64,000 bases of DNA from contig NZ_CP118631.1 in assembly GCF_028993635.1 (NCBI RefSeq), positions 496,001 to 560,000 on the forward strand, read 5' to 3'. The notes below the pieces were generated by a model. That model ran no database searches. It was not told the DNA's origin and saw nothing but the letters and a program-made list of their open reading frames with translations. Below, piece after piece: positions 17,007-26,045 of this stretch (positions are counted from its first letter, which is position 1; every line of letters begins with the position of its first letter). The translations under genes and the position numbers were made by a program. This stretch comes from Mucilaginibacter sp. SJ (lineage in GTDB: Bacteria > Bacteroidota > Bacteroidia > Sphingobacteriales > Sphingobacteriaceae).

Positions 17007-19217
17007 ATGAATGCAGTATCTCCCTGGCTCTTATCCATTAACGCCCAATTGAACAATTCTGATCTGGAGGCCGTCTATGATCAGGAAGTGTTGGGTTATA
17101 CCTTTAAAGTTTATTTGATTGGTGATTCCTGCTGGCTCGTTGTAGCATGGCCAAAGGGTAGCCGTATCGCTTTCCGCCTGGCTTATTCGCCCAATGATAA
17201 ACTGCAGCTTAAGAAAGTCTCTGGAAAAGATAAAAAAATCACTTTCCATATTTCGTCCTTAATAGGCGACTATCAATCTGACCTGGAATTACCCGTCGGG
17301 GATCATCCAGTGTTCCGGCTGACAACTACACTTAAAACTTCTGCCCCGCTGTTATTTCCTTATTGGCCCCGTGATATTGCCCCGCTGGGAGCAGCCGGCA
17401 GCGACTTTTTAGCCAAAGGCGAGATTAGGATCAGCCAGGTTGGTAACCGGTCAGGCCTGCTTTATTTTAACTTAAGCCAGCCTAAAGCAGGCTCGGTATT
17501 GTATCTGCAAAACCTGACGGCGCTGGCAGATTATAACCAACAAACAGAAACCTCGGCCGGAGATACAGTAGGCGGCGAATGGCCGGAAATTGGCTTTGCG
17601 CTGCCGCCAACGTTAAAGAATAAAGCGCTTGAAGCAGATAAAAATTACACCCTAAGCGATGCTTATATCGCTTTGTCAGATGAGGTACCAGCCAACGAAC
17701 CAGCTATGGTGAAGCAGTATTTAAATCTGCTGGCAGCTATTTATTTACAACTGTCCAAACCGGCAACTGCTTATAAACATTGGCCGGATATCTTGCAAAA
17801 AGGATTGACAGACCTGACCGAAAGTCCCGGCTGTTGGAACCAGGTAGATGGAAATCATTATTTGAATGCCTATGTCTGCGATTATGCGACACCGCCAGAG
17901 ATCATGGTACAATTAGCGGTGCTATTGCCTTTGCTCGATTATGTGGAGTGGAACGATTCGCAATTAGCCATCATGAAAAAGATCAAGGATGGCCTGCCCG
18001 CGTTTTATGATCAGAAACTCGGAACCATTATGCGCTGGCATCCGAAAATGGCAGATACTATGGATGGTGAGGAAGAACATAAAAAGCCCCTGGTTATGGA
18101 TTCCTGGTACCTGAACCACCCCCTGCTTAACCTGTCAAGGCTGGCGCTTAAGGGTGATCAGGTGGCAAAAAAGCTATTCCTGGATTCCCTGGACTATGCC
18201 ATTAAAGTGGCCCGTCATTTTAATTATACGTGGCCGGTGTTTTATAAAATGGATACGCTGGAAGTGATCAAGGCCGAAACCCAGCCTGGCAAAGGTGGTG
18301 AAAAAGACGTACCCGGGCTATATGCACACGTCATGCTGCAGGCCTGGGAGTTGACCGGCGAAAAACGTTACCTGGCAGAAGCGGAAAAAGCCGCATTAAA
18401 ACTAAGAGGTCTGGGATTTGAATTATTTTACCAGGCCAATAATACCGCGTTCTCAGCAGGTGCTTTATTGCGGCTTTATAAAGTAACCCAAAAAGAGGTT
18501 TATAAAGAATTAAGTTATTTGTGTCTGGCGAACCTGTTTAAAAATGTTCAACTGTGGGACTGTAACTATGGATACGGGCGAAATTTCCCGTCGTTCTTCG
18601 CGCTTTTTCCGCTGAACGATGCACCTTATACGGCAGTTTACGAAGAGCAGGAAGTTTTCTGCGCTTTTCATGATTACCTGAAACACGCCGAAGGGCAGGA
18701 TATCCTGCCGGCTGCACGGCTATTATTAGCCGAATACATCCGGTTTGTAGTTGAGCGGGCAGTGTATTATTATCCGCCGATGCTGCCGAAGGACATGTTG
18801 TCAGAAGAAGTAAAGACTGGTGAAGTAGATCCAAGCCTGTGGATAGCCTTGGAGGATATGCATGACGGCTGGGAAAAATCAGGTGAGGTTGGCCAGGAAG
18901 TTTACGGGGCAGGCAATGCTTTTGGCATTCTGCCGCGCCACTATATGCAGGTAGAAGGCCAATCATTTATGATCTATACGGATTATCCAACCTATGGCTT
19001 TTCACCTAAAAAACATCGACCTGCAAATTTTAAACTCGCTGGTGACGGCAGGTTGAGCAGCCGTGTGATGCTGGTTAAAACAGACAAAGATAAAATGCCG
19101 GAATTCTCTGTTACGCTTAAGGGTAGCAAAGAAACGATCAAAGGAAAGAAAACCAGGGAGGGACACCTGGAATTTACCGTTGCCGGTGACAGCGAAATTC
19201 ATATCAACTGGAAATGA
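17007..19217 (+). CDS. Putative six-hairpin glycosidase-like protein, function unknown
   Basis: A 736-residue protein without signal peptide. Residues 1-240 are rich in beta-strand pattern. Residues about 245-640 are a run of amphipathic helices with paired Trp/Tyr-rich loops (CWNQVDGNHYLNAYVCDYAT, RNFPSFFALFPLND, DMHDGWEKSGEVGQEVYGAG), as in alpha/alpha-barrel glycosidases. The last 100 residues are again strand-like and Lys-rich. No catalytic pair could be assigned. It begins a plus-strand set with the iron permease family gene 4 bases later, so an intracellular sugar-processing or protective role is possible. The family is not identified. Confidence 0.5.
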   Translation: MNAVSPWLLSINAQLNNSDLEAVYDQEVLGYTFKVYLIGDSCWLVVAWPKGSRIAFRLAYSPNDKLQLKKVSGKDKKITFHISSLIGDYQSDLELPVGDHPVFRLTTTLKTSAPLLFPYWPRDIAPLGAAGSDFLAKGEIRISQVGNRSGLLYFNLSQPKAGSVLYLQNLTALADYNQQTETSAGDTVGGEWPEIGFALPPTLKNKALEADKNYTLSDAYIALSDEVPANEPAMVKQYLNLLAAIYLQLSKPATAYKHWPDILQKGLTDLTESPGCWNQVDGNHYLNAYVCDYATPPEIMVQLAVLLPLLDYVEWNDSQLAIMKKIKDGLPAFYDQKLGTIMRWHPKMADTMDGEEEHKKPLVMDSWYLNHPLLNLSRLALKGDQVAKKLFLDSLDYAIKVARHFNYTWPVFYKMDTLEVIKAETQPGKGGEKDVPGLYAHVMLQAWELTGEKRYLAEAEKAALKLRGLGFELFYQANNTAFSAGALLRLYKVTQKEVYKELSYLCLANLFKNVQLWDCNYGYGRNFPSFFALFPLNDAPYTAVYEEQEVFCAFHDYLKHAEGQDILPAARLLLAEYIRFVVERAVYYYPPMLPKDMLSEEVKTGEVDPSLWIALEDMHDGWEKSGEVGQEVYGAGNAFGILPRHYMQVEGQSFMIYTDYPTYGFSPKKHRPANFKLAGDGRLSSRVMLVKTDKDKMPEFSVTLKGSKETIKGKKTREGHLEFTVAGDSEIHINWK

Positions 19218-19221
19218 GACT

Positions 19222-19680
19222 ATGAAAAAGAAAATAAATTTATTTGAGCGATTTTCCAACTGGGCAACCACAGCCACCGGTAGTTCCGCAGCTTTTATTA
19301 TCGCAGCGGCGACCGTCATTGTATGGGCCATCAGCGGGCCTTTGTTCCATTATTCTGAGACCTGGCAGTTGGTCATCAATACAGGTACTACCATTATTAC
19401 CTTTTTGATGGTTTTCCTGATCCAGAAATCACAAAATAAAGATTCTAAAGCTGTTCACCTTAAATTGAATGAACTGCTGGCCTCGCATGAAGGAACCAGT
19501 AACCGCATTGTCGATATCGAAAACCTGACTGAAAAAGAGCTGGATGAACTCCATCGGTTCTATGCGAAATTATCGGCGCTGGCAGAAAAAGAACATGATA
19601 TCACCAGCACGCATTCCATAGATGCAGCCGAAGAAAATCAACGGAGAAAATCTACCAGTCGAAATCCTAAATCACAATAA
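19222..19680 (+). CDS. Low-affinity iron permease family membrane protein
   Basis: About 152 residues from the ATG at 19222 (MKKKINLFERFSNWATT). The upstream start at 19180 lies inside the previous gene and is not needed. Two membrane helices (about 17-36 and 47-67) follow the FSNWATTATGSSAAF segment; then QKSQNKDSKAVHLKLNEL, the conserved loop of the bacterial low-affinity Fe/Cu permease (Fet4-related) family, and a soluble helical tail. Most bacterial members are unproven as transporters. It sits next to YciE-type ferritin-like proteins, so iron handling is a fair inference. Confidence 0.83.
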   Translation: MKKKINLFERFSNWATTATGSSAAFIIAAATVIVWAISGPLFHYSETWQLVINTGTTIITFLMVFLIQKSQNKDSKAVHLKLNELLASHEGTSNRIVDIENLTEKELDELHRFYAKLSALAEKEHDITSTHSIDAAEENQRRKSTSRNPKSQ

Positions 19681-19784
19681 CATAAAATAATCACATTCAG
19701 TAATTACCGGAACAGCTATTGCACTATATCAAGCGATTGATAAAAACAGTTAAAAACAATCACTAATCATTAAAATCTACCATT

Positions 19785-20342
19785 ATGACTACAAAAACAA
19801 ACAAGAACACAACCGCTTCAGTAGCGGTCCGTTCACCCAAAGCCGAAAGTGCTTTAAAAGAATTATTTATCGATGAGGTTAAAGACATTTATTGGGCCGA
19901 AAAGCATTTGGCCTCCGCGTTGCCAAAGCTGATCAAGGGCGCTACTTCAGCAGATCTGAAACAAACGATCACGACACACCTGGAAGAAACTAAAAACCAG
20001 ATCACTCGTTTGGAAAGCGTATTCGCTTCTATCGGAGAAAAGGCCGTGGCCAAGAAATGCCTGGCTATGGAAGGTTTATTGAAGGAAGCAACTGAGCTGT
20101 TAGCGGATACCGATAAAGGAACCGAAGTACGGGATGTAGCGATCATTTCCGCCGCTCAAAAAGTGGAACATTACGAGATCGCTTCCTATGGCACATTACG
20201 CACCCTTGCAGGTACATTAGGTTACGGCGAAGCGCAAGGTCTGTTGGATGAAACTCTGGCAGAAGAAAAGAATGCAGATTCCTTGTTAACACAGGTAGCC
20301 GAAAACTACGTAAATGAAGCTGCTGCGGCAGAAGTAGAATAA
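19785..20342 (+). CDS. YciE/YciF ferritin-like DUF892 protein
   Basis: A 185-residue stand-alone DUF892 protein with a Thr/Lys-rich N-terminus, then LKELFIDEVKDIYWAEKHLASALPKL, THLEETKNQITRLE, and AAQKVEHYEIASYGTL. These helices carry the Glu/His set of a ferritin-like di-metal bundle. It is clearly paralogous to the C-terminal half of the DUF2383-YciE fusion at 14451-15605. The family is induced by osmotic and oxidative stress in enterobacteria; the exact chemistry is unknown. It is probably transcribed alone or with the iron permease gene 104 bases upstream, and ends at a terminator at 20371. Confidence 0.9.
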   Translation: MTTKTNKNTTASVAVRSPKAESALKELFIDEVKDIYWAEKHLASALPKLIKGATSADLKQTITTHLEETKNQITRLESVFASIGEKAVAKKCLAMEGLLKEATELLADTDKGTEVRDVAIISAAQKVEHYEIASYGTLRTLAGTLGYGEAQGLLDETLAEEKNADSLLTQVAENYVNEAAAAEVE

Positions 20343-20370
20343 GTAGGCTCTTATAAAATGATTTCATTAT

Positions 20371-20395
20371 AAAGGGGCGCTATAGGCTCCCCTTT
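20371..20395 (+). terminator. Intrinsic terminator after YciE gene
   Basis: Stem aaagggg / cccctttt-type pairing (20371-20377 with 20389-20395) around an 11-base loop, 29 bases after the stop and between two convergent genes. Confidence 0.55.
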
Positions 20396-20466
20396 ACTTA
20401 AATTTTAGATAACTCAATAATGCTGTGCGATATATGGACCTATTGTAAAAAGGAATAATATACAAT

Positions 20467-22446
20467 TTATTGGCAAAGTGGCAGTGAAAAGGAAAAGGTA
20501 GAACCTACACCTCTTTCACTCGTGGCCCAGATTTTACCATCATGCCGCTGGATGATCTCGGAGCTCAAATAGAGCCCAACTCCAAAACCGGCGATATTTT
20601 TAGTTTGCTCATTAGTTGCGCGATAATAACGATCGAAAATGCGAGACAGGTCATATGGGCTAATCCCTGTTCCTTCATCTTCCACACTAAGTATCGCCTG
20701 CCCATTCTCCGCGGTGCAGGTAACGGTGATATGTGTTCCCTTCGCCGAATATTTAACTGCATTTGATAACAGGTTAGAAATTACTGAACCGATTTTCTGA
20801 CGATCGGCCAAAACGTTCACCGCTAAATGGCAGTTGAGGATAAGCATATGATCGGCAGCTGTCAGGCGGATCTCTTCTGCTTCTTCGGCGGCCAGCTCGC
20901 TCAGATCAAAGGGCTCTGGCATAATCTCCAGTTTACCAGACTCCAGGCGGGAAACATTCAGAAAACCGTTGATCAGGCTACTCATTCTTTTAATCTGTTG
21001 AGTCGCTTTGGCTAACGCATGAGGTAAAAATGGGTCAGCGTTATCCTTAACCTTGTGTTGAAGTATTTGCATCAGTGCCGATAGCGAAGTAAGAGGTGTT
21101 TTGAGCTCATGACTTGCCATGCCGATAAAATCGCTTTTGCGCTGTTCATCGCGCTTTTGCTCGGAGATATCACGAGCTATCTTGGAGACGCCAATAACCC
21201 GACCCTCTTTATCCCGGATCGGAGAAATAGTCAAAGATACAGGAATTAGTCTACCGTCTGCTGTTTGACGGATGGTTTCATAATGATCGATCTTTTCGCC
21301 TTTACGCAGGCGGCTGAGAATCTCAGGTTCCTCATGCTTAAGGTCTTCTGGAATCAGCCTTAAGATGGGCTGCCCTATAATGTCCGATTCCTTATAGCCA
21401 AAAATTCGTTCGGCACCACGATTCCAACTGGTGATGATACCGTCTAAGTTCTTACCGATGATGGCATCGTCGGAAGATTCCACGATAGCCGCCAGCTTGG
21501 CGCTGTGTTCATCGGCGTTTTGCAGCTGCTCGACCATTTGCCGAGACCGGAATTCACTTTGAGCCAGTTCTTCATTAGTTGCAATCAATTCTTCGTTAGC
21601 AGAAGCCATTTCTTCGTTTACAACGGTCAGCTCTTCATTTAAGGATTGCAATTCCTGTTCAAACGTTTTTCGTTCTGTAACATCCCGGGTAGTGCCCGCG
21701 ACAGCTTCTACCTCACCATTTTTATCGAGTACCGGCGTTAAAATATAATCATAAACCCGGCGGCCTAAAACAGCGTGCGGGAAGGATACCTCTCCGCGGA
21801 CTGGTTTTTTCATGGCGCGGACCTGGTCTATCTCCCGTTCATGCATTTGAGCGTGCCATTCTTCATAGCCATTCTCGCGTAAACCTTTGCCAACGGCTGT
21901 ATCCCACGTCTTGCCCCACATGGTGAGTAGGGCCTGGTTTACGTACGTAAAGCGATAATCCAGACTGAAGACATAGATCAGGTCGGGTGTACTGCTATTA
22001 ATAGTTTCATATAATCGCTTTTGCTGTTCGGCCTGCTCCTTACTTTCCCGCAACGGTGTAATATCGGTGGCCGCGCCGAACCATTCAATAATTTCATTCT
22101 TTTCGTTTAGAATAGGTACAGCTCGTGAAAGCGCCCAGCCAGGGGTGCCATCCGAACGGATGACGCGATGTTCAAGCCGGAACATCTGCTTGTTGGCAAC
22201 GGCTTCAGCGATAGCCGTTTTAACGGCCTCCTGATCTTCCTGTAAAATATATTTCCGTAGCCAGTCTGTGTTTGGCTCCAAATTGTCAGATAAAAAACCG
22301 CGGCCGTCCAGTTGTTGCATTACAGTCCAGTCAGCGTTCATCGCGTAGACAATGTCAGCAGTAGCCATGATCAGCGCGCGAAAACGCCCTTCACGTTCGG
22401 CTATAACCTGAGTTGTTGAATCGGCTTGATGTGTTGATGTCGTCAT
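20467..22446 (-). CDS. PAS-domain sensor histidine kinase
   Basis: About 659 residues from the ATG at 22446 (MTTSTHQ). Three PAS domains are recognisable (about 20-135, 140-265, 330-445). A coiled coil with repeated ELI/EEM heptads (residues 270-320) separates the second and third. The HisKA phospho-His is in MASHELKTPL; the ATP domain follows with N-box NLLSNAVKYS, DEGTGI, F-box and a final GVGSTFSFSLPL. No membrane helix and no receiver are present, so this is a cytosolic orphan kinase. It lies 188 bases downstream of the kaiB-like gene on the same strand and is probably co-transcribed. Its kinase core is closely similar to the end of the CheB-CheR kinase at 26046. Confidence 0.9.
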   Translation of the reverse strand: MTTSTHQADSTTQVIAEREGRFRALIMATADIVYAMNADWTVMQQLDGRGFLSDNLEPNTDWLRKYILQEDQEAVKTAIAEAVANKQMFRLEHRVIRSDGTPGWALSRAVPILNEKNEIIEWFGAATDITPLRESKEQAEQQKRLYETINSSTPDLIYVFSLDYRFTYVNQALLTMWGKTWDTAVGKGLRENGYEEWHAQMHEREIDQVRAMKKPVRGEVSFPHAVLGRRVYDYILTPVLDKNGEVEAVAGTTRDVTERKTFEQELQSLNEELTVVNEEMASANEELIATNEELAQSEFRSRQMVEQLQNADEHSAKLAAIVESSDDAIIGKNLDGIITSWNRGAERIFGYKESDIIGQPILRLIPEDLKHEEPEILSRLRKGEKIDHYETIRQTADGRLIPVSLTISPIRDKEGRVIGVSKIARDISEQKRDEQRKSDFIGMASHELKTPLTSLSALMQILQHKVKDNADPFLPHALAKATQQIKRMSSLINGFLNVSRLESGKLEIMPEPFDLSELAAEEAEEIRLTAADHMLILNCHLAVNVLADRQKIGSVISNLLSNAVKYSAKGTHITVTCTAENGQAILSVEDEGTGISPYDLSRIFDRYYRATNEQTKNIAGFGVGLYLSSEIIQRHDGKIWATSERGVGSTFSFSLPLCQ

Positions 22447-22634
22447 GAATTGATAAGAACTAGCCTCTGTTAGTCGGGAGCAAAAACACGACAGCACGCG
22501 TGGCTATACTTACTATGGCCTCGGTTACGATCAAAGTAGCGTGATTATCTTTTTTGAATGGATTTTTCATGCTCATACAACAAGTCTCGCGGTGTATTGT
22601 TCGACATTGATTTTAAGTCCGTTATGTGGAGGAT

Positions 22635-22928
22635 TTATCGCGTTGAATCACTCGTTACCAGATTAAGCCCAACCAATACTTTGCTTTTATCGGAAAGGTC
22701 GCCAACCAATATACGCATGGGGGCCGGCAGTTTTTTAATCAGGGTGGGTACGGCTATGATCTGTTCGCCTTCGGCCAGGTGAGGATGTTCCAGCAGGTCG
22801 ATGATCTCGACGGTGAATTGGTCTCTTAACTCGGCCTCGCAATACTTTCTGAGGTTTTCGATGGCCTTGTTGGATTTTTGAGTTTTTCCTGCGATGTACA
22901 GGCACAGTTTGTATTTTTTAGCTTCCAT
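22635..22928 (-). CDS. KaiB-like protein
   Basis: A 97-residue KaiB/SasA N-domain-type protein from the ATG at 22928 (MEAKKYKL); the frame to 22964 is an extension. Key pattern: LCLYIAG at the first strand, then EIIDLLEHP, a cis-Pro VPTL turn, and LPAPMRILVGDLSDKSKVLVGL, which matches KaiB very well. KaiB binds the KaiC ATPase ring in cyanobacteria; outside them, KaiB and KaiC homologues are linked to stress tolerance. No kaiC or kaiA lies in this window. The gene precedes the PAS kinase on the same strand, a context suggesting KaiB-kinase signalling. Confidence 0.9.
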   Translation of the reverse strand: MEAKKYKLCLYIAGKTQKSNKAIENLRKYCEAELRDQFTVEIIDLLEHPHLAEGEQIIAVPTLIKKLPAPMRILVGDLSDKSKVLVGLNLVTSDSTR

Positions 22929-23296
22929 AACAATTTCAAGGTTATTTAAGCCTTTGTATAACAAGCTTGTAAAGCAGTATATGTTTTAATAAGGCGTAAA
23001 TATTCCTGTTCATCATCAACTATAACTATTTGAGCCTTTATACAAAGGCTCAAATGACAGACCTGTTTTTATCCTGCAATAGTATGGAACAAAAAGCGTT
23101 TTAAACTGTAGTATCTTAAGCTAACATCAAGTACCTGCTGTTTTTTGGCCGGTCAGCGCACCTTAATCCCTTATCGCGCTGCCTATCCAGGTGAAGTCCA
23201 GGCCACAGTGAAAAATCTCTCTCTGTTTACTAAAATCATTAATCATACCAGGATGTGCCCGGTTATGGATCGTTCTATTGCTTTTAATCTATTTTT
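22929..23296. promoter_or_regulatory. Divergent intergenic region with 11-bp inverted repeat
   Basis: Between kaiB (minus) and the desaturase (plus). TTTGAGCCTTT-atac-AAAGGCTCAAA (23029-23054) is a perfect 11-bp palindrome with a 4-base loop. Because both neighbouring genes point away from it, it is not an ordinary gene terminator; it may be an operator or a terminator for an unseen short RNA. No coding frame was recognised. Confidence 0.5.
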
Positions 23297-24031
23297 ATGC
23301 TGATCATCCTCTCATTTTTTGTTGCCCACTGGTTCCTGTCCCTGTTCTTTCAAACATTTTTCCAGCACCGGTATGCTTCGCACCGCATGTTCACAACCAA
23401 TAGGTTTTGGGAACGGGTGTTTTATTTACTGGCCTACCTGTTTGAAGGCGCTTCTTTTTTAAATCCCCGTGCTTATGCTTTAATGCACCGGGCACATCAT
23501 GCTTACAGCGATACCGAACAGGACCCACATTCGCCGCATTTCTTCGTGGATGTTTATCAAATGATGAAGGCGACCATTATCACTTTTGGTGATTATGTGA
23601 AACGCATTAAAGACCCCGAGGCGCAATTTCCCGGACACTACCCGGAATGGCCGCTGATCGACCGGATGGGCTCGTCATTGTTGTCACGGCTTTTATTTGG
23701 CGCGGCCTATACCATGTTCTATATCTTCTTTGCGCCCTATTGGTGGCTGTTCCTGTTACTGCCCATCCACTTTATGATGGGGCCGATCCATGGCGCTATC
23801 GTCAACTGGTGCGGGCACAAGTACGGTTATACCAATTTCGATAATAAAGATAAGTCTAAGAACACCACACCGTTTGATTTCCTGATGCTTGGCGAACTGT
23901 TCCAGAATAATCACCATAAGCATCCTAATAGCGCCAACTTTGGCACACGCTGGTTCGAGATCGATCCTGTTTACCCGGTGATGAAAATTATGCACTGGTT
24001 GCGCATCATCAAGCTGAGAAAAGTTTATTGA
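23297..24031 (+). CDS. Membrane fatty acid (acyl-CoA) desaturase
   Basis: A 244-residue integral membrane di-iron desaturase. The three His boxes are present: HRYASH (24-29), HRAHH and NNHHKHP, with an extra GHKYGY. Four hydrophobic segments occur around 2-20, 45-60, 125-150 and 150-165. Members introduce a double bond, usually delta-9, into acyl chains and so adjust membrane fluidity in cold or other stress. It is the first gene of a tight plus-strand set with the Lys-rich 43-residue protein, a 107-residue unknown, and an outer-membrane barrel. Confidence 0.9.
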   Translation: MLIILSFFVAHWFLSLFFQTFFQHRYASHRMFTTNRFWERVFYLLAYLFEGASFLNPRAYALMHRAHHAYSDTEQDPHSPHFFVDVYQMMKATIITFGDYVKRIKDPEAQFPGHYPEWPLIDRMGSSLLSRLLFGAAYTMFYIFFAPYWWLFLLLPIHFMMGPIHGAIVNWCGHKYGYTNFDNKDKSKNTTPFDFLMLGELFQNNHHKHPNSANFGTRWFEIDPVYPVMKIMHWLRIIKLRKVY

Positions 24032-24060
24032 CCCAATATTAACAATTTAAAATAACAATC

Positions 24061-24192
24061 ATGAGTAAAGATAAAGGCAGTAAAAATGTAAAAAAGGCAC
24101 CGGCCACAGAAGGTAAAAAGGCAACTTCAGATTACCAGGCAGGTAAGAAAAGCGTATCAAAAGACGATGTGTCTATTAACAAAAAGAAATAA
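24061..24192 (+). CDS. Small Lys-rich protein, hypothetical
   Basis: A 43-residue protein (MSKDKGSKNVKKAPATEGKK...) with about one third Lys, no membrane segment, and probably disordered. The ATG follows AACAATC and lies 29 bases after the desaturase stop; the stop is 2 bases before the next gene's ATG. That spacing argues for real translation. Similar short Lys/Ser/Thr-rich proteins occur in Sphingobacteriaceae stress loci, but no function is known. Confidence 0.65.
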   Translation: MSKDKGSKNVKKAPATEGKKATSDYQAGKKSVSKDDVSINKKK

Positions 24193-24194
24193 TC

Positions 24195-24518
24195 ATGAGT
24201 GATCAAACCATTGAATTCCAGGCAAAGATCTATGTCTATGACCTGAAGAACTGTGCACGTGAATTTGGCTTCAAAGCCGGTGAGGATTGGGAAGTTGGCA
24301 TGGCAACCAGCGAAGAAAAGACGTCTATCGAGAACCGGTATTTCCCGACGCTGTCTGCAAGTGTACTGCCGGAGATGCTGATCGAAATGTTCCACTCGGT
24401 TAAGGCCAAATTAACCCAACAGATAGTCGGATTGGAAAAGAATTTGGATACGGCTGCGATTCGCCGCAACCACTTACAGTACCTGATAGCCTATAACCCC
24501 AAGAGGCTGCGACGCTAA
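24195..24518 (+). CDS. Conserved hypothetical protein
   Basis: A 107-residue soluble protein. The N-terminus has strand pattern (IEFQAKIYVYDL), then GFKAGEDWEVGM and a Leu-rich helix IEMFHSVKAKLTQQIVGLE; the end is basic (NPKRLRR). No domain was recognised. It starts 2 bases after the Lys-rich gene and ends 6 bases before the barrel gene, so it is certainly part of the operon. Confidence 0.6.
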   Translation: MSDQTIEFQAKIYVYDLKNCAREFGFKAGEDWEVGMATSEEKTSIENRYFPTLSASVLPEMLIEMFHSVKAKLTQQIVGLEKNLDTAAIRRNHLQYLIAYNPKRLRR

Positions 24519-24524
24519 GCAAAA

Positions 24525-25766
24525 ATGAAGATGAGAACTAATAGTATATTTCAAGCGGCCTTGTTTCTGCTATGCTTTATTCCTGCTACGTTGCTGGCAC
24601 AGGACGCATCAAACATGATCCCCAAACAAGGCACGGTGAAAGATACGTCGCGGCAAACCGACCTGATCGATATCGCAAAGAACCTGTTTAATATCAATCC
24701 TAAGGAACCGAGGGTACAGCGGGAAAAGAAGATATATTTTACTTTCCTGCCTATTCCGGGCTCGGTACCTGGTGGTGCGGGAAGAGCATTGATCACCAGT
24801 ACCACGGCCGGCACTTACCTGGGGCCGCAAAGTACGACGAATCTATCCAGCGCTAGTTTTGCACCTTACTGGAATCTGAAGAGTCGTTTTGGTCTTCCTT
24901 TACGTTCCAGCATTTGGTTGAAGGATAACACCTGGAATATCCAGGGTGATATTCGTTTCTTAGTTTATCCCCAATATACCTGGGGCCTGGGCAGCAAAAA
25001 TGCGCCTAACGATAAGACCCTAGTTGATGATAATTATATTCGTTTTTACCAAAGTGCGCTCAAGCAGATCACACCTTACTTTTTTGCGGGGGGCGGTTAT
25101 AATATCGACTACCGGAGCAGTATAAAAAGTGATGACCCGGCAGTCGACCTAAAGCAGTTTACCGGCTATGCTTATGGCACTGGTGGCAGCTCTGTTTCTT
25201 CGGGTATTAACCTGAACCTGTTGTATGATACCCGTAACAATTCTATTAACCCGTTGCCAGGTTCTTATGTTAACGTTGTCTACCGTATTAATCCGAAGTT
25301 CATGGGGAGCAATGATAACTGGAATTCCTTGTACGTCGATGTCAGAAAATACCTGCCGCTGAATCCGGCTAATAAGAATCAGCAAAACATGCTGGCCTTC
25401 TGGTCATACTTCTGGACGGTGTTCAATAGTAACGCGCCATATCTGGATCTGCCCAGCATTGGCTGGGATCCTTATAATCGTTCGGGTGAGGGTATGGATC
25501 AGAACCGTTACCGCGGGAAATCCTTATTTTACGTGGAAAGTGAATACCGGCGGGATATTACCGACAATGGCTTACTGGGTTTCGTGCTTTTTGCCAATGT
25601 CAATACTGTCAGTGGTTCAGGTACTTTATTTAAATCCTGGCACCCGGCCGCTGGCTCCGGGCTGCGGATAAAATTCAATAAAGGATCCAATACCAATATC
25701 GGCATCGATTATGGTTTCAGCAAAGGGTATAATGCTGTGGTGTTGAATATCGGCGAAGCATTTTAA
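24525..25766 (+). CDS. BamA/TamA-type outer-membrane beta-barrel protein
   Basis: A 413-residue protein. Residues 1-26 are a signal peptide ending in ALA-like LLAQ. A mature barrel of alternating hydrophobic strands follows; NLLYDTRNNSINPLPGSYVN is the typical surface-antigen motif of the Omp85 barrel, and the chain ends with an aromatic residue (Phe413), as required for Bam recognition. No POTRA domains are visible, so it is a short barrel-only member like those annotated as surface antigen (D15)-like. It is last in the desaturase operon, suggesting coordinated change of both membranes. Confidence 0.82.
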   Translation: MKMRTNSIFQAALFLLCFIPATLLAQDASNMIPKQGTVKDTSRQTDLIDIAKNLFNINPKEPRVQREKKIYFTFLPIPGSVPGGAGRALITSTTAGTYLGPQSTTNLSSASFAPYWNLKSRFGLPLRSSIWLKDNTWNIQGDIRFLVYPQYTWGLGSKNAPNDKTLVDDNYIRFYQSALKQITPYFFAGGGYNIDYRSSIKSDDPAVDLKQFTGYAYGTGGSSVSSGINLNLLYDTRNNSINPLPGSYVNVVYRINPKFMGSNDNWNSLYVDVRKYLPLNPANKNQQNMLAFWSYFWTVFNSNAPYLDLPSIGWDPYNRSGEGMDQNRYRGKSLFYVESEYRRDITDNGLLGFVLFANVNTVSGSGTLFKSWHPAAGSGLRIKFNKGSNTNIGIDYGFSKGYNAVVLNIGEAF

Positions 25767-26045
25767 TCAACGGCTTGTTTACCAAAGTTGGGAGGGGAGT
25801 CCTTCGGGGTTCAAATGATCAATCTAAATATTTGATTCCTGACGACTTGTGTTTTAGTTAGCGAAAAATGACTACCAAATCCTTATTTATCTTCACAATA
25901 ATCCTTTTACCCAATAATTATAGCTGAAGAAAAAATAAGAGAAACGGCTTCCCCTAATCCGGATATATAGTTGTAAATTTGATCTCCTACTTTACTCATC
26001 TCTAAGAATTTAATAAATTCTAATACCGCTCTTTAAGTTCATGCC

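Noticed and set aside
20467-22928. Kai clock operon (kaiABC)
   Set aside because: Only a KaiB-like protein is present; the kinase lacks a SasA KaiB-like sensor domain and KaiC is absent, so a clock is not supported.
25767-26045. Short frame MTTKSLFIFTIILLPNNYS in the gap before the CheB-CheR kinase
   Set aside because: Only 19 codons, no support for translation; region treated as the kinase promoter area.
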